The notes: generated from the sequence alone by a model not told the origin. Positions 43,807 through 52,487 are shown, counted from the first letter of the stretch. The stretch is DNA of 64,000 nucleotides from DATBHW01 sp035307385 (GCA_035307385.1 DATGID010000106.1:1-64000); one strand, 5' to 3'. Numbers and translations are program-made.

Positions 43807-45207
43807 TTAGCCCATCCGCACCAGTTTCACCAGCGCCGCCAGGCCAGGTCGCTGGCCGTACAGCAAGACGCCCAGGCGGTACAGGCGCGCGGCAAACCAA
43901 ATGCCAGCGAGGATAGCCAGGAGCATCAAGGCGATCGTCACAACAACCTCCCACCAGGCCACCGCGCCCACGGCCAGACGCATCAGCATCAAGACCGGGG
44001 TCCAGAACGGAATATACGACAGCACCCTCACCCAGGTGGCATCGGGTGCAGAGACCGCGAGAAAGAACAGCAGATAGCCACTCAGGGTCAGCAACGAAGG
44101 AAGCATGGTCGCACTTTGCACCTCCTCTTGCCGTTTGACCAGCGCGCCCAGTCCGGCATACAGGGTGGAATACAGGAAGAACGCCAGCAGCAGATACACC
44201 AGGAACAGGAGGTAGAACGGGATCGATACGCTGGTGAGGTACTGGCTGAATCCTCCCTCCTGCGGGCCAAGCAGCGCGGTCTGAAGCGGGGTTTGCAGGA
44301 GCAGCGCCACAATGCCGACGACCACCATACTCCCCATCTGGGTCAGGCATGCTGCCCCAATACCCAGAATCTTGCCGGCCAGCAACTGAAAAGGCGTCGC
44401 GGCATTCACCAGGATTTCCATCACCCGGCTGCTTTTCTCTTCCGCCACGCCCGCCGCGACGAGACTACCATAAGTCCCGATAGAGATAAAGAGCAGGATA
44501 GCGCCAGCAACGGCGAGGAGATAGTCCGCGGTGCTCTCACTGGTCGGGCGCGTCCCCTGGGTGTAGACGACCGCCACGTCAGGGGGAGCAAACAGACTGC
44601 TGAGTTGCGACGAGGTGAGGCCCAGACGATGGGCCACATCGAGCACGTTGAGTTGCTGGGCCATCGCCTGGATTGTGGGCAGATGGGTGTCATTGGTGGA
44701 ACTGGCGTTGGTATCATAAGTAAAGCGCAGCGCCTGGTTCGGCAAACGCTCCAGCAGCAGCAGGATATCCAGATTGCCCTGCTTGACCTGGCTTTGCAGG
44801 CTGCTCAGGGCAGTCTGCGGTTGGCTGCTTATTGCATAGGGAGCGAGGCTTCCCGTCTTGGTTCCATTCAAGGCGGTAGTGATGACAGCCATCAGTCCTG
44901 CCTCATCCAGGCCAGCGATCGAGCCAGCTTCATTCACCACGACGATCTGCGTTTGCGCAGGGGTCCCGGCAGTAATATACTGCACAATCGTTGGGATAAA
45001 AGGGGCCAGGAAGATGATCACCAGGAGCAAAATGCTGGTGATGAGAAAGGTGCGCGCTTTCACGCGAGAGGTATATTCGCGCCAGATAATCAAACGGATA
45101 TTGCGCAGGGTGTGCTGGGCCGCGGCACCGCTTGAACGCACCGCGACGGCCAGATAGTCCGATTGTGCGTCTGCTTGCTCTGGACGTTCCACCGATTGCT
45201 TTGCCAT
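43807..45207 (-). CDS. natB: ABC-2 type permease (NatB-like)
   Basis: A 466-residue ABC-2 exporter subunit. A cytoplasmic N-terminus is followed by a first membrane segment (about 55-75), a long extracytoplasmic domain to about 220, and five or six C-terminal segments. The motif VAEEKSSRVMEILVNAA is typical of NatB/ABC-2_3 permeases. ATG at 45207 has AGGAAAG upstream. It partners with the ATPase encoded 64 bp upstream. Export of sodium, a drug or a lipid cannot be told apart from sequence. Confidence 0.9.
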   Translation of the reverse strand: MAKQSVERPEQADAQSDYLAVAVRSSGAAAQHTLRNIRLIIWREYTSRVKARTFLITSILLLVIIFLAPFIPTIVQYITAGTPAQTQIVVVNEAGSIAGLDEAGLMAVITTALNGTKTGSLAPYAISSQPQTALSSLQSQVKQGNLDILLLLERLPNQALRFTYDTNASSTNDTHLPTIQAMAQQLNVLDVAHRLGLTSSQLSSLFAPPDVAVVYTQGTRPTSESTADYLLAVAGAILLFISIGTYGSLVAAGVAEEKSSRVMEILVNAATPFQLLAGKILGIGAACLTQMGSMVVVGIVALLLQTPLQTALLGPQEGGFSQYLTSVSIPFYLLFLVYLLLAFFLYSTLYAGLGALVKRQEEVQSATMLPSLLTLSGYLLFFLAVSAPDATWVRVLSYIPFWTPVLMLMRLAVGAVAWWEVVVTIALMLLAILAGIWFAARLYRLGVLLYGQRPGLAALVKLVRMG

Positions 45208-45271
45208 ACTTTCCTGCCTCCTTCCGAGCAGGGACAACGTATACACGTCTTGCTGCGCCGAACCGTTCGGC

Positions 45272-46225
45272 TCAGTCGCCTCTTTCGACTCCCGCCGAGA
45301 GCGCGGACGAAGCGGCGGGCAGCGCGGGCGTGCCCACCATCTCAATGAAGATGTCCGTCAGGGAGGGTTCCACCACCTCGAATCGGCTGATGATGCCGCC
45401 GTGCTTCAGCGCCGCCTCCACGATCAGGTTGGGAGGGAGGTTGGCCTGGAACTTCATTTCGAGATAATCCTCGCGGCGTTTGGTGACCTGCACGCCCGGA
45501 AGCTGTTCAAGCCAGGACGCCTCCGGGTCATTTTCGAGCTTGAGGCGTGCGACATTGTGCCCATGCTGACGCTTGATCTCCTGCACGTGGCCTTGTTCCA
45601 CCACGCGCCCCTGGTTGATCAGCACCATGTCTTTACACAACTCCTCAACCTGCTCCAACTGGTGTGTGGAGAAGATGATGGTCTTGCCCCGCCGGTGCAG
45701 TTCCAGAAAAGCTTCCTTCAGCATCGTCGCGTTGACCGGGTCCAATCCGCTAAATGGCTCATCCATGATCAGGATGGTCGGGTTGTGCAAGATGGCGGCG
45801 AGGAACTGCACTTTCTGCTGGTTGCCTTTGGAGAGGTTCTCGACTTTCTTGTGGCGATTTTCCGTGATCTGGAACCGCTCTAGCCACTCCTCCAGGGCGG
45901 TGCGCGCCTCCTGACTGGAGAGACCGGCCAGGCGTGCCAGGAATAGCAACTGCGCCTCGGCCTCCATCTTGGGATAGAGTCCACGTTCCTCCGGCAAATA
46001 GCCGAAGGAGCGCCGCGCGACCTCGCGCACCGGGGTGCCATTCCAGGTAATCTGGCCGGAGTCGGGGCGAATGAGGTCCAGAATCATGCGCATGGTGGTG
46101 GTCTTGCCCGCCCCGTTTGCGCCCAGGAACCCAAACAGCGCCCCCTCTTGTATTTCCATCGAAAGGTCTGTGATGGCCTGGAACTCGCCAAAGCGTTTGT
46201 TAAGGTGTTCAACAATCAGACTCAT
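45272..46225 (-). CDS. natA: ABC exporter ATP-binding protein (NatA-like)
   Basis: A 317-residue ATPase with intact motifs: Walker A GANGAGKT (35-42), Q-loop region YLPEERGLYP, signature LSKGNQQK, Walker B ILIMDEP and H-loop FSTHQLEQ. The C-terminal DUF4162-like domain ends in PSLTDIFIEMVG. It is the first gene of the exporter operon, with AAAGGAG upstream of ATG 46225. It is divergent from the ABC-LytTR fusion gene. Confidence 0.94.
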   Translation of the reverse strand: MSLIVEHLNKRFGEFQAITDLSMEIQEGALFGFLGANGAGKTTTMRMILDLIRPDSGQITWNGTPVREVARRSFGYLPEERGLYPKMEAEAQLLFLARLAGLSSQEARTALEEWLERFQITENRHKKVENLSKGNQQKVQFLAAILHNPTILIMDEPFSGLDPVNATMLKEAFLELHRRGKTIIFSTHQLEQVEELCKDMVLINQGRVVEQGHVQEIKRQHGHNVARLKLENDPEASWLEQLPGVQVTKRREDYLEMKFQANLPPNLIVEAALKHGGIISRFEVVEPSLTDIFIEMVGTPALPAASSALSAGVERGD

Positions 46226-46381
46226 CGGGATGACTCACTCCTTTCTGGTTGCCCGATCAAACAGGGTCATCAGTTCCCGCGCCTACCCTCCGCGTTGCGT
46301 TCAGTGGCATTCGTTGCCTGGCGGACTCGTTGAGCACACTGTAGCATGGAGTTCGTCCGCACGCGACAAAAAATGGCTGCG

Positions 46382-46436
46382 TGGTGTAAAACGGAGATCA
46401 ACTGGTGCAAAAACGGGGCTGGCTGGTGTGGCGAAG
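46382..46436. promoter_or_regulatory. Three direct repeats spaced 21 bp, probable LytTR-domain binding array
   Basis: TGGTGTAAAACGG (46382), TGGTGCAAAAACGG (46403) and TGGTGTGGCGAAG (46424) start exactly 21 bp apart, two helical turns, the spacing used by LytTR regulators. The complement of the first two contains CCGTTTT, near the LytTR half-site. The array lies just upstream of a -10-like TACAAT (46459-46464, plus strand) and about 40 bp from a minus-strand TACAGT (46338-46343). Neither -10 has a good -35, as expected for activated promoters. Confidence 0.65.
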
Positions 46437-46506
46437 CTCGGCTGTTTGCGGGGCTTGGTACAATACAGCCAGAGGGAAAGATGACCCGAGCAGAGGAGCA
46501 CCGTGG

Positions 46507-47523
46507 ATGTTAGAAATCCGCCAGTTGGAAAAGCGTATCGACGGGCGCCGTGCCCTGGCAATCGAGACGCTCGACATCGAGCCAGGCGAGGTGGTCGCGG
46601 CGCTTGGCCCGGCTGGCGCTGGGAAGTCTCTGTTGATTGCGCTCCTGGCCGGGGTCCTGTCGCCCAGTGGGGGAACGATCTTGCTGGATGGGAACCCGCT
46701 CGTATCCGGCACGAGCCGCATGCGGGAGCAGATGAGCGTGCTCTTCGCGGATGATCTGCTCTATGAGCGGCTCAGCGTCTGGCGCAATCTGGCGTTCGCC
46801 TGCCAGTGGCAGGGCGTGCCCACCAGCCGCATCAACGAGGTGCTGGCACAGATAGGACTCAGCGACCAGGCACAGACCGCCACCAAACAACTGACCCCTT
46901 CCGGGCAGCGTCGCCTGGCCTTTGCGCGCGCCCTCCTGGGGCAGCGCCGACTGCTCCTGCTCGACCAGCCGACCCTGCGCGCTGACCTGGAGACGCAGCA
47001 ACTCATGGCGCGCGTGATTCGCCAAACTGCCGAAGCAGGGGCGATGATTCTGCTGACCGATGAAGACCTGGCCTGGGCCGGAACCTGCTGTACGCGCGTT
47101 CTGGAACTCGAGGCGGGCCGTGTCACCAAAAGCTATGCGTTTGCGCGCAGCAGCCTCGGCCCGGAGCACGCGGCAGCAGAGCGCTGGACGCCGTTCAAAA
47201 TGCCCGCCAACAAAGAGGACCGCATTCTCCTCTACGACCCCGGCGCCATCCTCTACGCCACCAGCCGCGACAGCAAAACGTATCTGCGCACTGCCGAGGA
47301 AGAACTGCTCACCCAGAGCACCTTGCAGGACCTGGAGGCTCGTCTCACCGGGCACGGCTTCTTCAAAGCCCATCGCGCCTATCTCGTCAATCTCCAGCAT
47401 CTCAAAGCCGTGGTGCAATACACCCGTGGCAGCTATCTGCTGCTCCTGGATGATGAAGCGGAAACCATGATTCCGCTCAGCAGACAGTCGGAGAAGGCAT
47501 TGCAAGCATTGTTGGGCTACTGA
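46507..47523 (+). CDS. Fusion of a degenerate ABC ATPase domain and a LytTR DNA-binding domain
   Basis: A 338-residue regulator. Residues 1-215 are an ABC nucleotide-binding domain: Walker A GPAGAGKS (34-41), signature TPSGQ (130-134) and Walker B LLLLDQP. The catalytic Glu after Walker B is Gln154 and the H-loop His is replaced (LTDEDLA, Glu186), so ATP could bind but hydrolysis should be impaired. Residues 231-338 are a LytTR domain (LYATSRDSKTYLRT, FFKAHRAYLVNLQHLK). GAGGAG lies eight bases before ATG 46507. It is divergent from the natAB-type exporter operon and probably senses exporter state or nucleotide and controls that operon. Confidence 0.9.
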   Translation: MLEIRQLEKRIDGRRALAIETLDIEPGEVVAALGPAGAGKSLLIALLAGVLSPSGGTILLDGNPLVSGTSRMREQMSVLFADDLLYERLSVWRNLAFACQWQGVPTSRINEVLAQIGLSDQAQTATKQLTPSGQRRLAFARALLGQRRLLLLDQPTLRADLETQQLMARVIRQTAEAGAMILLTDEDLAWAGTCCTRVLELEAGRVTKSYAFARSSLGPEHAAAERWTPFKMPANKEDRILLYDPGAILYATSRDSKTYLRTAEEELLTQSTLQDLEARLTGHGFFKAHRAYLVNLQHLKAVVQYTRGSYLLLLDDEAETMIPLSRQSEKALQALLGY

Positions 47524-47564
47524 ACGGCTGCTCGTTGCTTCGCACTCACCAGAGATGGCCGATA

Positions 47565-47603
47565 GAGAAAAAAAGAAGCCTGGTGTGCATGACACCAGGC
47601 TTC
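47565..47603 (-). terminator. Intrinsic terminator reading leftward
   Basis: A 12-bp perfect stem (47575-47586 with 47592-47603) and a 5-nt loop. On the minus strand it is followed by TTTTTTT (47568-47574). No minus-strand gene ends near it: the closest stop is at 48092, about 490 bp away. Confidence 0.8.
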
Positions 47604-47635
47604 AAGCAAATATCCAACCGGCGCAGAGCATTGTC

Positions 47636-47890
47636 TCCCCACCAGCCTGCACCCTCCAACACGCCCCACCCTTACCAGCAGCCCCCCACCAGACGACTGT
47701 CCCCGGCAGTTGGCCCCACGCCACGAACCCACAGCAGCCACCCCACCATTCAGCCTGCATCGAAAAGCAGCAGCCACCACATTGCCTTGCCACCACCTTC
47801 ACCCTGCACGCCCCCAAGCACCTCGACGTAACGCCCCATACACCCACATCCACCCCACCAACCCCACCGGCCACCACCACCTTCAACCCG
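47636..47890. other. Extreme C-rich (plus) / G-rich (minus) tract: rut-like site or unknown RNA
   Basis: On the plus strand C far exceeds G. In 47641-47700 I count 32 C and 8 G; in 47821-47880, 35 C and 5 G. Read on the plus strand, an unstructured C-rich, G-poor RNA right after the ABC-LytTR gene is what a Rho utilisation site looks like. Read on the minus strand, it is G-rich with many GG/GGGG runs (quadruplex potential) and ends at an intrinsic terminator. The open frames here are low-complexity and unconvincing. The rest of the gap (47891-48091) holds a palindrome TGAGTACTCA near 47910. Confidence 0.5.
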
Positions 47891-48091
47891 CTCCGATGAG
47901 CCTCTTGAGTGAGTACTCATCTCTGATGACAATAGTACCTGAATCTGCTGAAAATCCCATGAAATTATTCACAAAACCGCTGAATGATTTTTCATATTTC
48001 CAGGGGATGATGGGGCAAAAACCACTCTTTCACCCAACAGTTTATTCATCTGGGCGAAAAAGCGTGAGAGGAAAAGCTGCAAGGCAGCGTA

Positions 48092-49417
48092 TCAGGAAGT
48101 AGCAGCCAGGGGGAGTGCCAGCGAAAAGATGCCCCCTGCGGGATGGCCGTTCATGGGGAACTCGGCCCAGAGGCATCCATGCTGGCGGGCAACCAGATAA
48201 CGGCTGAGGTACAGACCCAGGCCCAGCCCCGCGTACTGGCGCTGGAAGCTGTTTTCCGGTCCGCGATAGAAAGCAGTAAAAAGCTTCGCCTGCTCTTCCG
48301 CAGGCAAGCCCGGGCCATGGTCACGGATAGAAATCAGCGCCATTTCCTCTTGAGGTATCGTCGCAGCGCCATCAGCCCCCAAAACCAGCGCAGGCGGCAG
48401 CAGCGCCGCTCGCGCGCGCTGCACCCCTACCTCCACCATCCCTTCATCGCGCCCAAACTTGATGGCATTATCGAGGAGGTAGCCAAGCACCTGTTCCAGA
48501 CGCAGACGATCTGCCAGCGCCAGCAGGACCGATTCCCTGGCCGTCAGAGAGAAGTGCATATGTGGCAGCGCGCGCTGGCGCTGTTCGACCAGACGAGACA
48601 CCATCGCCACCACATCAACCGGCATCGGCTCGATCACCAGCGTGCCACGCTCGATACGCGAAAAATCGAGCAGTTCGCCAACCAGCGTAGACATCCGGCT
48701 AACCTGCTGGCTGATGGCTTCCAGCCCGCCTACATCGACGGCCCCGCCTGGGGCAGAGCGGCGCGCCTGGCGCAGCAAAAGCTGCGAGTAGCCCTTAATC
48801 ACCGTCAGCGGGCTTTTCAGTTCATGCGAAGCCAGACCAATGAACTCATCAAGCGTGTGTTCCTGGCGCGCCACCGCCTGGCGCAGCCCAGAACGCTCCA
48901 GCGCGCCCGTTGCCAGAGTGCCCAGCACTGCCCCCGCCCGAAGCGTGCGCTGCTGCTCAACCGCCAGGGGCAGGTCACCCGCGCCCAGCGCCACCAGCAT
49001 AGCTTCTCCCTCCGGTAGAGCCAGCGGCAGCAAGGCATACCAGGTTATCCCGGCGTCAGCCAGAGTCCTTACAAAAGCGTCCGACGCTTCCGGCTTGCCC
49101 GCTGGTCCATAGCCCCTTCGGCCTGGAGCAACAAACATACCCGCGCCTGAGGATGCTACCCAGAGGCAGCGCTCGCGTGTACACAACTCCGCCAATGGCT
49201 CCGGCACGTAGCACGCAGCGGCCACCTCGCAAAGAGCAGCAGCCCCCGACCTGGTGAGCGCCAGGCCGCGCCTGACGCGGCAGAACACCAGAAACTCTTG
49301 TAACGTCAGCGGCAAGATGCTGGCGCTCCCCGCAGCCTCCAGACGGCTCGCTGCAACCTCAAGAGCGCCAAGCACCTCGTCCTCTCGAACCTGCTGGTCA
49401 TACTCGACCTGCTCCAC
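48092..49417 (-). CDS. Soluble sensor histidine kinase (HisKA, HATPase_c)
   Basis: A 441-residue kinase. An N-terminal region of about 170 residues is GAF-like but not clearly assignable. The HisKA domain has His198 in LASHELKSPLTVIKGYSQLL. HATPase_c follows with NAIKFG, DHGPGLP and GLGLGLYLSR. No membrane segment. GTG at 49417 is chosen because GGGGAGG lies six bases upstream; an in-frame ATG at 49471 lacks a site. No response regulator is adjacent, so it is an orphan. Confidence 0.9.
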   Translation of the reverse strand: MEQVEYDQQVREDEVLGALEVAASRLEAAGSASILPLTLQEFLVFCRVRRGLALTRSGAAALCEVAAACYVPEPLAELCTRERCLWVASSGAGMFVAPGRRGYGPAGKPEASDAFVRTLADAGITWYALLPLALPEGEAMLVALGAGDLPLAVEQQRTLRAGAVLGTLATGALERSGLRQAVARQEHTLDEFIGLASHELKSPLTVIKGYSQLLLRQARRSAPGGAVDVGGLEAISQQVSRMSTLVGELLDFSRIERGTLVIEPMPVDVVAMVSRLVEQRQRALPHMHFSLTARESVLLALADRLRLEQVLGYLLDNAIKFGRDEGMVEVGVQRARAALLPPALVLGADGAATIPQEEMALISIRDHGPGLPAEEQAKLFTAFYRGPENSFQRQYAGLGLGLYLSRYLVARQHGCLWAEFPMNGHPAGGIFSLALPLAATS

Positions 49418-49567
49418 GCCATCCTCCCCTGAAAGAAAAACCTCGTGCTGCCCCACCCGGCCACACCTCATCTGCGCCTGCGGCTCGCGCGACAGCGCCT
49501 GCCAACTCGTCTACTTAGAAAGAAAGTCGCATATTATATGCCATTCCCTCTAACAACTGGACAGCCA

Positions 49568-49576
49568 TGGTATACT
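49568..49576 (+). promoter_or_regulatory. Extended -10 promoter of the zinc-ribbon gene
   Basis: TGGTATACT lies about 50 bp before the start. A 13-bp palindrome GCATATTATATGC (49529-49541) just upstream contains TATAAT on the minus strand and may serve the divergent kinase gene. Confidence 0.5.
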
Positions 49577-49624
49577 CATGAACGAAAACGTCATCGCTAT
49601 TACTGCACGCAAGGGGCGCTGAAG

Positions 49625-51130
49625 ATGAAATGCAGCAGTTGTACAACTGAACTTTGGGGGCGACCTGCTGTCTGCCCGGTCTGCGGCGCGCCAACCGGCT
49701 TGAGCAGGCGATCATCCAGGCAAACTCCGCCGCCCTGGACTCCAGCGGCCCCGGCGGCTCCGCCACCCCAGCACGCGCCGTCGCAGTCGCAGCCCTTCTT
49801 CAACGCTTCGGACCTGCTTGACCCCAACGTGCTCGACGCAGTGCCCCAGGCCCCGCAAGAGACCGGCGCTGCCGATATTTTTTCAACCGGGCCACTGGGA
49901 GACGCCATCCCCGAATCTGCCCCGCAGGGCATGATCAATGCCGCCGACCTCTTCGATCCCCAGGTACTGGCCGACCTCACCGGGTCAGGCGACGATGGCA
50001 GAAGCTTCCAGAATCGCGCAGAAGCGCCCGCGCGAGATGACTATCCATCGTTTGCCGCCGAGGACGAAGCCGGGTATCAGCAGGACCAGGGCAACTACCC
50101 TCCGCCGCCACCTCGGCCCAGCGGCAAAGGGCCGATAGCCCCGCCGCTCTTTAGCCTGACAGCCCTGCCAGCAACGGGACCGCAGCCCAGCATGCCCCCG
50201 CCGCCCTCTCCACAGCAACCCTTCTCACCGAGAGACCTCACACCCCAGGCTGACGCCATCGACGAGCCAGATGAAGAAGACTGGAGCCTGCAAAACGGCT
50301 ATCGCATCGTCGCTGGCCCGCCTCCGTTGGGTGTGCCAGCCAGCCGACCACCTGCGCCAACGCCAGCCAGTCGTCCACCTCTGCCAGGGCCACCCATGCC
50401 AACGCCAGGCATGTATCCCGCCGCCCCCTATCCCATGCCCGTCGCGCCCGCCTCAAAGGCAGGGGCACAGCCCGGCAAAGGTCGCCCCTTTTTTAGCACG
50501 CTGGGAGGGTTTTTGAGTCTGCTGCTCGTCGTTGTCATCCTGGGCAGCGCCATCGTGTTCGGCGTCGAGCGCTACTTTCAGCTTCAGGCCCTGCAACCCA
50601 AACCGGCGCAGACAACCATTGCCTCGCTGCCAACCGTCGCACCCAGAGCAGGCTATACCATCTTCCCCGATCAAAAGCTGGGCATCAGCCTGCAATATGC
50701 CAACACCTGGCAGAAGCAAGCCGACACAGATAAAAGCGACTCTACCTATCAGGGTGATCTCTTTTATGCTGGCACGAACCCTGGCTTCAATACCGGCTTT
50801 GAGATCGGCTCCTCGCCACAATATGCCAGTTTATCGCCTTTGCAGATCGACAATTACGTTCTGGCAAATCCCTTCCCCCTCACCAACATCACCAGCATCC
50901 AGACGTTTCCCACAACCGCTTCGGCCATCCACATCAACGACCAGAACTGGACGGCAGAAGACGCCGATGTGGTCAACAACGGCGTCAATCTGCGTATGAC
51001 CTGCCTTGCCATCATTCACAATGGGCGCGGCTACGTCATCTTCTACTTTTCGCGCCAGGAAGTCTTCAGCAGCGACTATGCCCAATATTTTCAGCCAATG
51101 CTGCTTAGCTTCCGCTTCCTGAATGGCTAG
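49625..51130 (+). CDS. Zinc-ribbon, Pro-rich, single-TM protein with PsbP-like extracellular domain
   Basis: A 501-residue protein. An N-terminal zinc ribbon has Cys3, Cys6, Cys17 and Cys20. A long Pro/Ala/Asp-rich disordered segment (about 25-285) follows, then one membrane helix (about 288-315). The C-terminal domain (about 335-501) looks PsbP/MOG1-like (FPDQKLGISLQYANTWQKQ), a fold common in extracytoplasmic proteins of Chloroflexota and Actinobacteria. Function unknown; the layout suggests signalling across the membrane. The 3' end overlaps the convergent aldolase gene by 26 bp. Confidence 0.8.
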   Translation: MKCSSCTTELWGRPAVCPVCGAPTGLSRRSSRQTPPPWTPAAPAAPPPQHAPSQSQPFFNASDLLDPNVLDAVPQAPQETGAADIFSTGPLGDAIPESAPQGMINAADLFDPQVLADLTGSGDDGRSFQNRAEAPARDDYPSFAAEDEAGYQQDQGNYPPPPPRPSGKGPIAPPLFSLTALPATGPQPSMPPPPSPQQPFSPRDLTPQADAIDEPDEEDWSLQNGYRIVAGPPPLGVPASRPPAPTPASRPPLPGPPMPTPGMYPAAPYPMPVAPASKAGAQPGKGRPFFSTLGGFLSLLLVVVILGSAIVFGVERYFQLQALQPKPAQTTIASLPTVAPRAGYTIFPDQKLGISLQYANTWQKQADTDKSDSTYQGDLFYAGTNPGFNTGFEIGSSPQYASLSPLQIDNYVLANPFPLTNITSIQTFPTTASAIHINDQNWTAEDADVVNNGVNLRMTCLAIIHNGRGYVIFYFSRQEVFSSDYAQYFQPMLLSFRFLNG

Positions 51131-51797
51131 CGACACGCTGGCTGAACGCCTCCCAATCGCGCTGAAACTGCGCCACAGCGGCATCGGTCAGCGGGTCATC
51201 CAGCAGGGCGTCAAGCACCTCTGGCGGCGCGGTGAGATCATGCGCGCCCACCAGCAGCGCCTCGGCGGCATCCGCAGGGCTTTTAATGCTCGCCGCCAGC
51301 ACGCGCGTCTGAGGCGTCATGGCATTCAGCAGGCGGGCCATGCCATCAATCCGCTCGCAGGCGTCCTGCCCAGAGCGGCGCAAGCGCCCAAAATACGGAA
51401 TCACAAACTGCGCTCCGGCCACCGCCCCGGCATACGCCTGCATCACCGTAAACACGCAGGTGAATGAGAAGCGCGCGCGCGCGCTCCGCAACGCGCTTGC
51501 CACCTGCATCCCCACCGGAGTCAGCGGCAGCTTTGCTATCACACGCTCCGGCGCGACCTCGACATATCCCTCCGCCATACGCTGCATCGCGCTCACCGTT
51601 TCCCCCACCGGCTGCATAAAAATCGCGCCCGGACAGACCTCCAGCAGCGCCCGCAGCACCTGTAGGTCGCTCATCTGCTGGCCCCGCTGCGAGGCCGCCA
51701 GCAGAATGCTGGGGTTGGTCGTTGCCCCAGCCAGCGTCAGCTTGCTACAGACCTGCTCAACATCGGGCAGAAACGCGCTGTCCACATACAGCCCCAT
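51105..51797 (-). CDS. Transaldolase-like / fructose-6-phosphate aldolase (FSA/TalC type)
   Basis: A 230-residue TIM-barrel enzyme. The early motif is GATTNPSILLAAS, and the Schiff-base Lys89 lies in VIAKLPLTPVG, corresponding to Lys85 of E. coli FsaA. Length is close to the 220 residues of FSA/TalC, much shorter than classical transaldolase. The chemistry could be fructose-6-phosphate cleavage or short-form transaldolase activity. Monocistronic, with GGTGATCACC palindrome-like sequence just before the start. Confidence 0.9.
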   Translation of the reverse strand: MGLYVDSAFLPDVEQVCSKLTLAGATTNPSILLAASQRGQQMSDLQVLRALLEVCPGAIFMQPVGETVSAMQRMAEGYVEVAPERVIAKLPLTPVGMQVASALRSARARFSFTCVFTVMQAYAGAVAGAQFVIPYFGRLRRSGQDACERIDGMARLLNAMTPQTRVLAASIKSPADAAEALLVGAHDLTAPPEVLDALLDDPLTDAAVAQFQRDWEAFSQRVASHSGSGS

Positions 51798-51895
51798 TGG
51801 TGATCACCTGCCTTTCTGTGAGAATCTTCTCGCGGTTACATCCTCAGAAGGGAACAAAAATATCCCCTTCAGCATAACATAGAGCGGCGCTGGCC

Positions 51896-52399
51896 TCACT
51901 CTTCTTCCGTCAGCGGTTGATTTTCGGGCGGCGAAGGCGGCGCTTGATACAGCGGGAAACCCTGCCCCGCAAGAAACCGCTGCTCAAGGTGCGCGAGCGC
52001 GGCGGCTTCCACCGGCTGGTCCCACAGCAGCGGCGAAAACGCAAAGGGGACCGTTCGGCGGTCGTTGCGCTGGCGATCAAGCCAGGCAATCAGCGCGGGC
52101 AGCGGTACTTGATAATCGCGGCCCTGGCGCTCACCTGCCAGCGAGCCACCACGCAGCAAGCGGCGCACGTGTTCGGGGTGAAAGCCCAGCGCCTGCGCCA
52201 CCTGCCCCGAAGTCAGCATCAGCGTCGTCGGGTCCACCTCCGCGTCGGCGGGCAACGCTGCCAACGCCACGCCCATTAACTTGACCAGATTTGCCATTGC
52301 CACCACCCTGCCCGCGTCGCCGCTTTCCAGCGCCACGCCCATGCGCCGCAGCAGTTCCGCGCGCAGCGCCTCCACACGCGCCTGACGTCTCTTTTCCAT
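51896..52399 (-). CDS. Helix-turn-helix protein, MerR/excisionase-like
   Basis: A 167-residue protein. The N-terminal half is a helical region that could dimerise. Residues about 85-115 match an excisionase-type HTH (TSGQVAQALGFHPEHVRRLLRGG then LAGERQGRDYQVP). The tail is Pro/Glu-rich. ATG at 52399 follows AGGGG; an in-frame ATG at 52444 lies inside the operator. A palindrome at its own transcription start suggests autoregulation. Confidence 0.75.
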   Translation of the reverse strand: MEKRRQARVEALRAELLRRMGVALESGDAGRVVAMANLVKLMGVALAALPADAEVDPTTLMLTSGQVAQALGFHPEHVRRLLRGGSLAGERQGRDYQVPLPALIAWLDRQRNDRRTVPFAFSPLLWDQPVEAAALAHLEQRFLAGQGFPLYQAPPSPPENQPLTEEE

Positions 52400-52443
52400 G
52401 GCATTCCCCTTCTCAGGTAGCATACAACAAAAGCTGTGCTCCA

Positions 52444-52487
52444 CAACATTTGTTGCATATTGTACACTCCGTCCGAAAGGTGGTCAA
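52444..52487 (-). promoter_or_regulatory. Promoter with start-site palindrome for the HTH gene
   Basis: On the minus strand TTGACC (52482-52487), a 17-bp spacer and TACAAT (52459-52464). The palindrome CAACATTTGTTG (52444-52455) covers the predicted start, so it is a probable operator. Confidence 0.75.

Noticed and set aside
42527..44350. One 607-codon frame through the permease and the gap
   Set aside because: The real permease starts at 43642 with a good ribosome site; the upstream part is an antisense-like shadow of the next permease apart from the short ATPase-like remnant noted.
47535..47886. Low-complexity frames on both strands (Pro/His/Thr-rich plus, Gly/Val/Trp-rich minus)
   Set aside because: They follow from the C-rich/G-rich composition and have no persuasive starts or domains.
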